From positions 24,826,266 through 24,890,265 of the forward strand of contig OX387197.1 in the NCBI GenBank assembly GCA_947561715.1: 64,000 bases of DNA, read 5' to 3'. Shown one piece after another: positions 1 to 11,760 of the stretch; within the stretch, counting starts at the first letter, position 1, and each line of letters starts with the position of its first letter. Made by a program: the position numbers and the translations under genes. The notes below the pieces were generated by a model. That model saw only the letters and a program-made list of their open reading frames with translations. It had not been told where the DNA came from and searched no databases. The stretch is from Ascidia mentula (taxonomy: Eukaryota; Chordata; Ascidiacea; Phlebobranchia; Ascidiidae).

Positions 1-596
1 TGCATCCGATGTTCGTAGACTGCAGTCCAATATCATAAGAAAGAAAGAAGAGGGTGTGGCTACACTTGTAACATTTTAGACCGTTACCTAGAACGAATGA
101 AATGTTTCATGTTACGTTAGTTGGTGAAAGTAGACATCTCTATTTAGCAGAACAATTCTATTTTACAGCCACGACTTACTTTTTGTACAGCTTCGCCATC
201 AGGTATCACCACATATCGTAACATAACAATTTCGGAAAACAGTTATTTTGATGAAAAATATCGAGTGGTTATTTGGCATAGAAGTTGCTACAATATTTAC
301 AAACTATACTTTTGTATATTAACACAACTCTAAAAGTTTCAATTATTTCTACAAGTTTGCATGTCAATCTTTGAAAGATCGAGCGCCTTTATTACCACGC
401 AATTTTGATATTTTACATTTAAATTGGAAATGTTCGGCATTTTATCCTTTAAGATTTTGAACTGGTAGCTCTTTAAACGGTTTTCTCTACCATACGTGTC
501 CTTTATGTCAGATGCAAATGACAGATTTCTTAAAAATTACTCACCACACAAACAGTTCATGATGAAGATAAACAACACGATGACAAACTTGTTCAT
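1..596 (-). CDS. Ly6/uPAR-like secreted peptide, copy 1 (cut by window edge)
   Basis: Two exons are visible. The first (596-545, 52 nt) encodes a signal peptide beginning MNKFVIVLFIFIM and ends in a GTGAGT donor in phase 1. The second starts at 87 after a CTAG acceptor, also in phase 1, and reads GNGLKCYKCSHT before leaving the window at base 1. The LKCYKC start right after a signal peptide is typical of Ly6/uPAR three-finger proteins, which are small, secreted or membrane-anchored and disulfide-rich. The exon layout matches the complete copies at 5,250-5,949 and 8,190-9,220. Its exon 2 has diverged after about twelve residues into a hydrophobic stretch (LFFLSYDIG), so whether it still encodes a folded domain cannot be told here. 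The function is unknown. Confidence 0.6.
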
Positions 597-1300
597 TTCT
601 ATAGTGGAATCTCACACTGACAGATAAAAACGAGTTTCTGTAAAATACAGAAATGGAAATGTTACAATAACCGCTAATAATACTTATTAACATACATTAT
701 TACTACTACATACAGCAACAAAACAAGCACTGTATAAATTGAACAAGAAGTGAAAACCATATTTGTGATGCGACTGCAACTGCAACTGCAAAAAAACATC
801 ACCATCTCAACGCTCTGTTACTACAGAACATATTGTTTTTTTGTCGAGTTTTTATAAAAAAATGGTCAGTTTCCGCGATAAATTACCGCAACCGTGCTTG
901 CTGTAAACCCATGTTTTACCACAAACCATATTGCTGTGCGGGCTTAATTTCGGCGGTTTCAGAAGTCGTGTTTAGTTAAAACAATATTGACTTATGTTTT
1001 GTCCAATGAATCTTTGTGCGGCATCACAACAAACGTGATAATATATATTCCTTTTAGCAGGTTCGCAGAAACAAACCTTATTGACACAAACTACAGCATT
1101 TTCAACTTCTTTCTTTTAGAGCATATACGCGACCAACAAAGGGAACATAAAATTTCTGCTGTTTTGCGTCCCAGACGGTTGTCTATAGTTCGCCTAATGC
1201 AGTTTTTTCAACCCGCCGGTCGCGATACAAAGAAGGGTCGGTTGCCATTTTTTGGCGTCGCTTGTTGCGTGAAAATAGCGATATATGGTTTGTAAAAAAA
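597..1300. repeat. Duplicated 5' flank of the Ly6-like genes, shortened copy
   Basis: This is the upstream flank of copy 1. Bases about 600-870 match those upstream of the 9,220 gene almost exactly, and about 880-1,290 match about 7,105-7,560 and 10,355-10,850. Roughly 840 bases present in the two longer copies are missing at about 870-880. The short open frames here recur in all three copies as repeat sequence and show no sign of coding. Confidence 0.7.
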
Positions 1301-1848
1301 ATATATATGGTTTGTAAAGTTGTTTGTCACGTCAAAGTCACTACATGGCTTTTGTGCTAACGTCGCAAATTTTTGGAAAACATTTCATATTCAGCCGCCG
1401 ATGTTATATTCTGCAAGACCCTCCTGTTTTTCGGTGCTCGCTTTGGTCTTGACAACATTTCCACAGTCTCATGAGCATAATTTGTGTAATAAATTTCCTA
1501 GCACAAGGTCTAAAATTTAAAAAATGGGGTAAAAGTGAAAATTTCAGAGGTACCAACAACTAAAGGTTGGTGTAAGGAGGCACACATGTAGAAAAAGCAA
1601 GAGGTATGGAAGAGTTTTACTTACAAGCACTTGCATAAAAGAAACGAAATATATGTAATTAACACATGAACTGCTTCATAAAAAATAAAATAAAAGAAAC
1701 CATGTTGAAAAGAAACCATGTTACAAGTGCACAACCAATCATCAAAAATTTAATTTTCAAATGAAAAGTGCATTAAAACTGCACAAAAATGACGATACAA
1801 AACTTCAAACAAAAAAGTACACAGTGTCAACATTTCTTTCTAAGCTAC
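1301..1848. other. No recognised feature
   Basis: AT-rich sequence downstream of the minus-strand EF-hand gene. It presumably holds its 3' untranslated region. I see no gene, RNA or clear repeat. Confidence 0.4.
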
Positions 1849-2189
1849 TCAATCTTCATCCAAGTTAATATTCTGCAACTCCAATGGAATAATGTTGAAT
1901 GTTATAATCTCTGCAAATTCCTCGAAAGGTATTTTTTTTGCAAATGCAATGAAATCTTCCTCGTCAATATAGCCCTGCTCATTTACATCTGCCTTAGAAA
2001 AAAAGACATAACGGTGAAATCAATGTTGAGCAAAATATAGTGGGAGAACAGATAACCTTACTTGTTTAATGAAATTGCTGGCCATTTTTTGCAATGAACC
2101 TTGTTCATATTCAGGGTAAACATGCTTAAGAATCCTCTGGACAATTTCCACAGTTAATGGTTTTCCATTGTTCAGTACAGCATATATTA
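1849..2189 (-). CDS. EF-hand protein, last two exons
   Basis: Two exons join in phase. Exon 2189-2062 reads VIYAVLNNGKPLTVEIVQRI and on to SNFIKQ, then a GTAAGG donor. Exon 1992-1849 follows a CTAAG acceptor and encodes 47 residues plus TGA. The second exon opens with ADVNEQGYIDEEDF, a canonical EF-hand loop: Asp at position 1, Asn at 3, Gly at 6, Ile at 8 and Glu at 12. The helices either side (EIVQRILKHVY before, FIAFAKKI after) fit an EF-hand. The protein is therefore probably a small Ca2+-binding protein. The upstream exon begins in phase 1, so at least one earlier exon exists. A possible first exon lies at 3,125-3,006 but its phase does not join directly. I could not place it in a named EF-hand family. 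Confidence 0.65.
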
Positions 2190-3005
2190 CTGAAATATAT
2201 ATTACAAATATTACGGCAGACAAATTAAAATTTTAGTAAGTTATGTAGATAAAAACAGGCAACGCAACATGTATAAATGTAATAGACCACCTTTTTGATT
2301 TCACCAAGGGCTCAATATTCTAAAACCAAAAACAAACTTTCAGATAGCTTTGAAAGGACAATTGGAATTTTTTATCCCATGGGAGCTGTCTCAGCAACTG
2401 CCCAAAAACAAGGTTTTGTTGAACACACTCGATGCAAACCAACAAATATATTCAAGATGTAAAATAAACCTGTTGAATAAACTTGTCATCTGACTGCCAT
2501 ATTTTGCTTTGTTTCGTCAATACACCTTTATTATTCGAAACCAACAATACAAACCTTCTCCAGCATCTAACAACCTACAAAGACAAATTGACGATAATAT
2601 TCTGTCCAAAATTAGAAAAAAACAACATCAAATCAACAAGAAGGAGCAAATATAATAAGAACACTTCAACTTTATAAATATGTACTGTTATTTTTTGGTC
2701 AGACTTGCATGTAAAGCAAGAATGTAACTGCTCAAATTAATGTTCAATAATAGGACATATTGTGTGGGTAATTTATTGACATTATATAAAAACAAACATT
2801 GTGCACTGAAAAAATGTGATCAAACTTTTCATCAAGACAATAAACCTACCAATGCATAAAATATATACAAAAATCCATTGAAAAGTTTGTTTTGATAAAA
2901 AGTTTGGAATTTTTGTGCACAATCATATTTCAACCAACTTTGGTTGCACATTTCAATGCTTTTTTATGCGTATTATTATAGCAGTTATATTATATTCATA
3001 CGTAC
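2190..3005. other. Probable intron of the EF-hand gene
   Basis: AT-rich. A 29-nt micro-exon candidate (about 2,320-2,292, minus strand, between TTTTAG and GTGGTC) could carry NIEPLVKSK, but its phase does not fit the next exon, so I do not call it. Confidence 0.3.
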
Positions 3006-3125
3006 TTCAGCAAAGGGCATCCCACATGCTTCGGCATGCCTGAAAATCCACTGGGGGTTGCTTGGTTTCAAATTTTTAACCTGCTCTTTCTTCTGAATGA
3101 CGAAATGTGTATTGTATGCTCCCAT
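3006..3125 (-). CDS. Candidate first exon of the EF-hand gene
   Basis: A 40-codon minus-strand stretch starting at ATG 3,125 and ending exactly at a good donor (GTACGT at 3,005). It begins MGAYNTHFVIQKKEQVKNLK and continues through PSNPQWIFRHAEACGMPFAE. Composition is that of ordinary coding sequence and unlike the AT-rich surroundings. It lies upstream of the EF-hand exons on the same strand, so it is plausibly their 5' exon. The phases (0 here, 1 needed) imply an unseen exon between them. It could also belong to a separate gene. Confidence 0.4.
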
Positions 3126-3639
3126 CTGATGCAAAATACGAAGTGCTTTGTGGGAACTACGGTCGATAATTTAGTGCCAATTGGATGAAAAAAATACAAC
3201 TCTCATTTGCAGCTGTACACACGCACTATATGACGTCACTTTAATCCATGGGGAATACCCTACGTGTGTTGTAAAATAAAAATATGATTTTTTCAGCGGA
3301 AAATTAAGAAAACATTTTTCTAGTACGACAAAACTACTTCTGTCGAAGGCTTGACAAAAGACTGCAGAGTACTCTGAGACAAATAAAACGTTGTGATTAT
3401 GAAGTGGATAAGAACATATCAATTCGTAAAAAGGAGTTTATTAATCCATATACTGGCAATCCATATATTTATCAAGGTAATTAAAAAGGGACAATCAATC
3501 TACAACAACAATACAGGAGCATAATTTAGTTATTTTTGACCAGTAGAGATAACGGAAGGACGACAAAATATTCAATAGTTTTGTAAGTCCCCGACTCCCT
3601 GGGGCTTGGTGTATATGCAGCGCATGATTTTAGTTTGGA
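3126..3639. other. No recognised feature
   Basis: The open frames here have no domain character and no consistent splice sites. Confidence 0.3.
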
Positions 3640-4510
3640 GCACCTGCTTTTGACCAGAGGGATGTTAGTTGACAAAAAAAATCGCCGGTTATAACAAAAC
3701 TTTAAACGCGGGTTACTTGGCCACCCTAAGAGCAGCATGATGTTTTTGCACGTAAAAGTTCATAGGCTGACCTATCTAAGGATACCAAAATTCTTTTTAA
3801 AAAACATATTCATGTTCGGTTATGAATATGATATGCGTGTTATGACATAAGTTGCGAAAAAAAGATTTGCTGGCAAAAATTATAAATCAGAGCATTCTAC
3901 GCGCTTATAACGATATTAAAATATCTGAAAAATTCGAACAGACGAGTGCAGAAATATGAATTTATATTTTGAAAACATGAAAAAATATCGATTTTTCTTT
4001 GATAACATTTTTCATCGTTATATGCTCAAACTTTTAATTTTCAACCAAACGAAAGTACGAAAACCAAGCTTTTCAAAGATATTAAACTTGTCTAAAAGCG
4101 CATTAAGCCGCCGCTGTACGAGCCGAATACAGTTGAAGCCTATACCCCCCTTATAAGCACAGCTTAGGGGTGGTGTGGTGGATACTTTTGTCGATAAATG
4201 TTCGTTTTCAAATATTTTAATATCGTTTGGAAGGGTTAAGCGCATAGAATGCTCTTGCCTTAAAATTTTTGCCAGCAAATCTCGTTTTGGCAACCGATGT
4301 CACAATACGCATATCATATTCATAACCGAACATGAATATGTTTTTTTTTAAATAATTTTTGTATCTTTAGAAAGGTCAGCCAATAAACTTTTACAGGCAA
4401 AAAAATCATGCTGCTACCTCGCAGGGTAGCAGAGTAACCCGCGTTTAAAATTTTCTTAACTGACAATTTTTTTTTGTCAACTAACATCTCTCTGGTCTGC
4501 TTTACATTTT
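3640..4510. repeat. Foldback inverted-repeat element
   Basis: The left arm (about 3,640-3,945, plus strand) and the right arm (about 4,510-4,205, read on the minus strand) share a long series of matching blocks. These include the 16-mer GATGTTAGTTGACAAA, AAACGCGGGTTAC, and the stretch around CATATTCATGTTCGGTTATG. They are separated by small differences. The arms are roughly 300 bases each around a centre of about 250 bases. This resembles a non-autonomous foldback DNA transposon or MITE-like element. No transposase is visible. The open frames inside are palindrome artefacts. Confidence 0.75.
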
Positions 4511-5249
4511 CGCAATGCTGCAATTCGCAGCAGTGATACGATATTAAACAAAACTTAAATCTGCTTGGTGTCGTGGCTCGAACTGTTAATTCTGTAGGCT
4601 ACCAGTAAAATATTTGATCAATTATCATGAAATTCTTCTTTGCCAAGACTTATTACGTAATAAAACGGATTCTTTTGGGGTTTGGATTTTTGTGGTTGTA
4701 GTATGATTTTTAGTTAGGCCTAATATAAATGACACTGCTCTGTGTCCACATTTTAAAGCTGTCGTTGCTTTGCATGAATCTCAGGTTGGCTTTAAAGAAA
4801 ATGCTAGACATTTTTTTTTCCAGCCAACTTATAATAATCATAAAGGCCAAGATTCATTTGTCACTAAACACACAATGGAACTTTAGTGTTTGTATTTATT
4901 CTCTTGTAGTTTAGCGCATATCATAAGTCGTGGAGCAATATACGTGAGAGCATAAGGCTTACTGCAGCTCCATCTCAACTTCCATCTTTTAAAGCATATA
5001 TGCTACCAACAATGGAAGCAGGAAATGAAAGGAAAAGTTGGGAAGTTGACTGTGGATAGCAGATGATTGTTCGGGATCCACTGTGTTGCAACAATCTGTG
5101 GAATTTTATTTATGGTTGAGATTGGTTAAAATGAATCAAAAAAGGGAAAAATTTAGTTTATTGTTTTTGAAAGTTTATTAGAAATTCGTCAGGTTTTAGT
5201 ATGAATGGCCACTCTTTAATTTGAAACGTGTGTTACATGTCATGCTACT
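4511..5249. other. No recognised feature
   Basis: AT-rich spacer between the foldback element and the 3' end of the second Ly6-like gene. Nothing in it can be supported as a gene. Confidence 0.35.
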
Positions 5250-5949
5250 TCAAAGCAAAAGTTTGTTCAAAGTGTGTATTCCTGAAACTAAACAACTGGG
5301 TAAGGTCACAAAAGAATTAGATGTGCAAACTGAAACAGTAAAGTATGCACTGCATCTTACCGCTTTCGCACAAAAGACCGCAAATCACGTTGTCGGGGTC
5401 CCAGCAATTCCGATACGTTGTAGTGGTATGTTTCCAAGATCTGCTTGGTTCCATGCAATATGAACAAACAGTATCACAATCCACCACATATGAAGAGTTG
5501 GGAAATAAATGTGCCTGTGTGCAATCCATATTGTCGATTTTGCCTCTGTACCACGTGTAGCTACACTCATAACACTTGAGACCATTGCCTACAAAGTGTT
5601 AAAATATCCCGTGAAAAGTCATTTCGTGAATTCGTTTCGGTTAAAAAAATTTTATAGTTTCACCATATGATATGCATGCAAAAGAGCCACAATAATTATT
5701 ATGAGCTGCAGACAGTTGTGCACAAGTCGTCTTTCAAGCAAAGTAAGACTCATTTATCACAACGCAGTTTTTATTCTTTACATTGAAATTGGGGATGTAA
5801 CAACGCAGTTCAAGTGTTTGAACTGATTTCAAACAGTTCCTGCAAAACCTAATCTTTATATCAGGTGTAAAAAGATGGTTTCTTGCAAATTTCTCACCAC
5901 ACATAACGTTCAAAACAGTGAAAAACCACACGATGACAAACTTGTTCAT
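5250..5949 (-). CDS. Ly6/uPAR-like secreted peptide, copy 2 (complete, 103 aa)
   Basis: The three exons 5949-5898, 5588-5361 and 5281-5250 sum to 312 nt, in phase from ATG to TGA. Residues 1-18 are a signal peptide (MNKFVIVWFFTVLNVMCG). The mature part begins GNGLKCYECSYTW and holds nine cysteines, with the LKCYEC start and spaced pairs (VDCDTVCSYC, RNCWDP, VICGLLC) expected of a Ly6/uPAR-type disulfide-rich fold. No GPI-type hydrophobic tail is visible; the C-terminus is IHTLNKLLL. An acceptor-like CCCCCTACAG lies two bases before the ATG, which fixes the start and suggests a spliced leader or a 5' UTR intron. Here a single exon covers what copy 3 splits into two. A toxin-like or defence role would be speculation. 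Confidence 0.65.
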
Positions 5950-8180
5950 TTCTGTAGGGGGTACTTCAAAACTGACAGTTGAAGAAAGATTTTCTGCAAA
6001 ATACAGAAATGGAAATGTTACAATAACCGCTAATAATACTTATTAACATACATTATTACTACTACATACAGCAACAAAACAAGCACTGTGTAAATTGAAC
6101 AAGAAGTGAAAACCATATTTGTGATGCGACTGCAACTGCCTAAAATCATCACCATCCTAACGCTTTATTACTACATAACATATTGTTTTTCTGTCAAGTT
6201 TTTATAAAAAAATGGTCAGTTTCCGCAAATAATCTGAACCCGTATGCTTCTTTGCAACAAAACAAACTCAAACCTTTTTGTAAAGGGATCAAAAATGTTA
6301 AACCTTTTTAAACTGTGTTAAAGAAACGTATTCAAAAATGGCCTCTTACATACAACTTACATTATACATAGTTTTTATAAAAGCAACTGTTTTGTATTTA
6401 GCTGTTTTTTTTCCTTTTCTTTGTTCAAGACGAACGAAATGAAAAGAATACATCAGATTTTTACACAGCAGGAGTCTGCAGCAATGATTTGTAACAGGGA
6501 TGCACAACTCAAATGAGGATAACGTGTCAAAGTAATTTGTGCTATATTCGGTCACGTTAGAACCACACCTTGTTATTCAGGGAGCCTAATGGGTAGTAAT
6601 TTGAAAACACCTTTTTACACGTGAAGTAATTACGTCACTAGAAAGCCCTTTGAAAGTCGGCCAAAAAATAAAAAATAATTACCCGGGTTTAAGGTAAAGT
6701 GTATGATGACGTAAATCTTAAATACTTTTGCACCAGGCAGTATAAGAACACCTGCAACGGTAAAGTTACAGATACAAAGCATATGACATCAAAAAATTAC
6801 GTAAAATATACACTGAAAATAGCGCAATGTTTTACGCGGTACATTTTGCAGCCATTTGCCTGACAAGTGTTGTCCACATGCACTGAGTTGCGAACATCTG
6901 TTTACTGTTGCATTATTTCACATTTCAAACACTGCAGCGATATATCCGACCATACGAAAGGTTTTATTTAAAAACATATTATCTTGCACAAATATTTCAA
7001 AAGAAAAACAATTTCTGCGAAACGGGAATACAGTGCATGCATCGTTTTATTGTTGAAAAACTGCACTGTTTGCCTTTCCATGCAAAAAAAAAAGATAAAA
7101 CAGTTTCCGCAACCGTGCTTGCTGAAAACCCATGTTTTACCACAAACCATATTGCTGTGCGGGCTTAATTTCGGCGGTTTCAGAAGTCGTGTTTAGTTGG
7201 AACAATTTTGACTTATATTTTGTCCAATGAATCTTTGTGCGGCATCACAACAAACGTGATAATATATATTCCTTTTAGCAGGTTCGCAGAAACAAACCTT
7301 ATTGACACAAACTACAGCATTTTCAACTTCTATCGTTTAGATTTAGAGCATATACGCGACCAACAAAGGGAACATAAAATTTCTGCTGATTTATTTTCTG
7401 TGTTTTGCGTCCCAGACAGTTGTCTATAGTTCGCCTAATGCAGTTTTTTCAACCCGCCGGTCGCGATACAAAGATGGGTCGACTGCAAGATTTTTGAGGT
7501 CGCTTGTTGCAAGTGAAGCGTAAAAATTGCGATATATGATTTGTAAATATCGATGTTTTTTTGTTTGCATGTTGTTTGTCACGTCAAAGTCACTACATTG
7601 CTTTCATGCTAACGTCGCAAAATTTTGGAAACGTTTTTTTTGAAAATTAGGGTCGCCTTATAATAATTCCGGATTAGTTGCCCTGATGTCCGCATAGGCC
7701 TGCTTGTTCCAAATATATTGTACATAAGACCTCGTTTTGTTGCTTACACAACATAACTTATAAACGATAATGCACGATCCTAAATAAATACACACGAAGA
7801 AGTTTAGCCCTTTGTTATTCTTTATTCTGCATACATAAAACGTCATGCAGCAATACATTGACAGCATAATATCTACTGCATGCAGCTCTGTTGACTTCAA
7901 AGCATACCGATGTTATATGCAATCAGCAGCGGTAGCAGAAAATGAATAAGTTTACTGCTGTAGATGTTTGAACTGTTTTTATGGTTGCAATAATCTGTAA
8001 AAATGAATGAGATTATCGAATAAAATCGATCAATGAAGTTGTACAAATACACCACGACACACGGTTATAAGGCCTTCTATGATGCAAGATGGTTGGATAA
8101 AGTTTATTTATTTGTTTTTTAAGTTTTGTCGTAAATGTTACAGCTTTCGGTATGAATGTCAGTTTTAAATTTGATCAGTG
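5950..8180. repeat. Duplicated intergenic block, copy A
   Basis: This block aligns with 9,221-11,330 over nearly its whole length, with a few small indels. It includes a recurring stretch around GGCGGTTTCAGAAGTCGTG and a 3' part around GGGTCGCCTTATAATA. It lies between Ly6-like copies 3 and 2, so gene plus spacer form one tandem unit. The repeated short frames in it (for example at 6,908 and 7,208) are the same in each copy and look non-coding. Confidence 0.7.
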
Positions 8181-8189
8181 TGTTACACG

Positions 8190-9220
8190 TCAAACTACTT
8201 TTAAAGCAAAATCTTGTTCAAAATTTCCATTTTCTGATGTAATGACTGGACCAGGTTAAATAAGAGCTTGGTTTGTAAATCTAAACAGTAAATTATCACA
8301 AGTTACCTGTGTCACACGTGTGATTTGTCCCGGTGCAACCGCCCCCATTCGGTGGTGCACAATACCGAGATACATAGTTGCCACATCCACCTGCAAAACG
8401 ATCAGTACAAACTCTTGCAAATTGTTTTTTGTGTTTCCAAAAAAAATTTGATTTTCACAAATTTTTTGTCATGTTTTGTTAAAAAGGTACTGCAACAATC
8501 AGAGCAAAATATGTAACTGAACAACAAAACTTACTCCAAATGCATGGTACAACACAAGTTTCGCATTGATCACCAGTAGCACATTCCACCACATACGGCG
8601 AGGTTTGTTTTAAGAAATACCAATCGCATCCGAAGTTCGTAGACTGCCGTTGCGGATGATAATAACTGTGGTAGGCTCTGTGGTTACACTTGTAACATTT
8701 TAGACCGTTACCTAGAACGAATGAAATGTTTCATGTTACGTTAGTTGGTGAAAGTAGACATCTCTATTTAGCGGAACAATTCTATTTTACAGCCACGACT
8801 TACTTTTTGTACAGCTTCGCCATCAGGTATCACCACATATCGTAACATAACAATTTCGGAAAACAGTTATTTTGATGAAAAATATCGAGTGGTTATTTGG
8901 CATAGAAGTTGCTACAATATTTACAAACTATACTTTTGTATATTAACACAAATCTAAAAGTTTCAATTATTTCTACAAGTTTGCATGTCAATCTTTGAAA
9001 GATCGAGCGCCTTTATTACCACGCAATTTTGATATTTTACATTTAAATTGGAAATGTTCGGCATTTTATCCTTTAAGATTTTGAACTGGTAACTCTTTAA
9101 ACGGTTTTCTCTACCATACGTGTCCTTTATGTCAGATGCAAATGACAGATTTCTTAAAAATTACTCACCACACAAACCGTTCATGATGAAGATAAACAAC
9201 ACGATAACAAACTTGTTCAT
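8190..9220 (-). CDS. Ly6/uPAR-like secreted peptide, copy 3 (complete, 118 aa)
   Basis: The four exons 9220-9169, 8711-8535, 8390-8307 and 8233-8190 give 357 nt with all phases at 1 and an intact frame. The signal peptide is MNKFVIVLFIFIMNGLC. The mature chain begins GNGLKCYKCNHRAY and includes the cysteine-rich segments ECATGDQCETCVVPC and GCTGTNHTC. This is the LxCYxC start of the Ly6/uPAR superfamily. The C-terminal exon is acidic or neutral, without a GPI signal. The intron that splits the cysteine-rich domain is absent from copy 2, so one copy lost or gained an intron or exon boundary after duplication. Probably secreted; the function is unknown. Confidence 0.65.
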
Positions 9221-11330
9221 TTCTATAGTGGAATCTCACACTGACAGATAAAAACGAGTTTCTGCAAAATACAGAAATGGAAATGTTACAATAACCGCTA
9301 ATAATACTTATTAACATACATTATTACTACTACATACAGCAACAAAACAAGCACTGTATAAATTGAACAAGAAGTGAAAACCATATTTGTGATGCGACTG
9401 CAACTGCAAAAAAACATCACCATCTCAACGCTTTATTACTACAGAACATATCGTTTTTCTGTCGAGTTTTTATAAAAAAAAATGGTCAGTTTCCGCAAAT
9501 AATCTGAACCCGTATGTTTCTTTGCAACAAAACAAACTCAAACCTTTTTGTAAAGGGATCAAAAATTTTAACCTTTTTAAACTGTGTTAAAGAAACGTAT
9601 TCAAACATGGGCTTTTTCATACAACTTACATTATACATAGTTTTTATAAAAGCAACTGTTTTGTATTTAGCTGTTTTTTTCTTTTCTTTGTTCAAGACGA
9701 ACGAAATGAAAGGAATAAATCAGAATTTTACACAGCAGGAATCTGCAGCAATGATTTGTAACAGGGATGCACAACTCAATTGAGGATAACGTGTCAAAGT
9801 AATTTGTGCTATATTCGGTCACGTTCGCACCGCACGTTGTTATTCAGGGAGCCTAATGGGTAGTAATTTGAAAATACCTTTTTACACGTTAAGTAATTAA
9901 GTTACTAGAAAGCCCTTTGAAAGTAGGCCACAAAAATCAGGTTCAAGGTAAAGTGTATGATGACGTAACTCTTGAATACTTTGTACCAGGCAGTATAAGA
10001 ACACCTGCAACGGTAAAGTTACAGACACAAAGCATATGACATCAAAAAATTACTTAAAGTATACACTGAAAATAGCGCAATGTTTTTCGTGGTACATTTT
10101 GCAGCCAATTGCCTGACAAGTATTGTCCACGTGCATTGTGTTGCGAACATCTGTTTACTGTTGCATTATTTCACATTTCAAAACACTGCAGCGATATATC
10201 CGACCATACGAAAGGTTTTGTTTAAAAACATATTATCTTGCACAAATATTTCAAAAGAAAAACAATTTCTGCGAAACGGGAAAACAGTGCATGCAACGTT
10301 TTATTGTTGAAAAACTGCACTGTTTGCCTTTCCATGCAAAAAAAAAAGATAAAACAATTTCCGCAACCGTGCTTGCTGTAAACCCATGTTTTACCACAAA
10401 CCATATTGCTGTGCGGGCTTAATTTCGGCGGTTTCAGAAGTCGTGTTTAGTTAAAACAATATTGACTTATGTTTTGTCCAATGAATCTTTGTGCGGCATC
10501 ACAACAAACGTGATAATATATATTCCTTTTAGCAGGTTCGCAGAAACAAACCTTATTGACACAAACTACAGCATTTTCAACTTCTACAGTTTAGATTTAG
10601 AGCATATACGCGACCAACAAAAGGAGCATAATGTTAATAAATTTTCTGATTTATTTTCTGTGTTTTGCGTCCCAGACAGTTGTCTATAGTTCGCCTAATG
10701 CAGTTTTTTCAACCCGCCGGTCGCGATACAAAGATGGGTCGGCTGCAAGTTTTTTGAGGTCGCTTGTTGCAAGTGAAGCGTAAAAATTGCGATATATGAT
10801 TTGTAAATATCGATTTTTTGCACATGTTGTTTGTCACGTCAAAGTCACTAAATGGTAATGTCGCAAACATTTGAAAACTTTTTTGAAAATTAGGGTCGCC
10901 TTATAATAGTTCCGGATGAGTTACCCTGATGTCCGCATATAGGCCTGCTTGTTCCATATATATTGTACATACGACTTCGTTTTGTTGTTTACACAACGTA
11001 AGTTATAAACGATAATGTACGATCCTAAATAAATACACACGAAGAAGCATAACCCTTGTTATTCTTTATTCTGCATACATCAAAATTAATGCAGCAATCC
11101 ATTGACAGCATAATATCAACTACATGCAGCAACGGTAGCAGAAAATGAATAAGTTTACTGCTGTGGATGTTTGAACTGTTTTCTTTGTTGCAATAATCTG
11201 TAAAAATGAATCAGATTACCGACTAAAATCGATCAATGAAGTTATACAAATACACCACGACACATGGTTATAAGGCCTTCCATGACCCAAGACGGTTGGA
11301 AAAGGTTTTTTTATTTGTTTTTCGTAAATG
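9221..11330. repeat. Duplicated intergenic block, copy B
   Basis: Partner of 5,950-8,180. The first 270 bases are nearly identical to 597-870, showing that copies 1 and 3 are the closest pair at this end. Confidence 0.7.
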
Positions 11331-11760
11331 TTACAGCAGGTTTGGTTTAAACGTTCCTTTGTGCATTCCATGTCCGTAAAACCCTTCATTTTCAAGGGTA
11401 TAAAATGGCTGGTGTGGCTACACTTGTAACATTTTAGACCGTTACCTAGAACTATTGAAATGTTTCTTGTTACGTCAGTTGGTGAAAGTAGACATCTCTA
11501 TTTAGCGGAACAATTCTATTTTACCGCCACAACTTACTTTTTGTACAGCTTGGTCATCTGGTATCAACACATATCGTAACATAACAATTTCGGAAAACAG
11601 TTATTTTGATGAAAAATATCAAGTGGTTATTTGGCATAGAAGTTGCTACAATATTTAGAAACTACTTTTGTATATTAACACAACTCTAAAAGTTTCAATT
11701 ATTTCTACAAGTTTGCATGTCAGTCTTTGGAAGATCGAGCGCCTTATCACTACGTAATTT
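11331..11760 (-). pseudogene. Ly6-like gene remnant, copy 4
   Basis: From 11,445 downwards on the minus strand the sequence reads GNGLKCYKCSHT after a CTAG acceptor, exactly as in copy 1. After about 40 codons it runs into sequence that in copy 3 belongs to the 3' flank (compare about 11,290-11,340 with about 8,090-8,150). Upstream, 11,450-11,760 matches the first intron of copy 3 (about 8,715-9,020), but no signal-peptide exon follows. It is a truncated host gene copy with both ends lost. Confidence 0.6.

Noticed and set aside
4018-4293. 91-codon minus-strand frame and its plus-strand partner in the foldback
   Set aside because: They lie across the palindrome and read parts of its arms; no domain.
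987-10689. Frames repeated at 987, 7,208 and 10,462 (TYVLSNESLCGITTNVIIYI)
   Set aside because: Present because the flank is duplicated. Their ends differ between copies, with no splice sites or start context.
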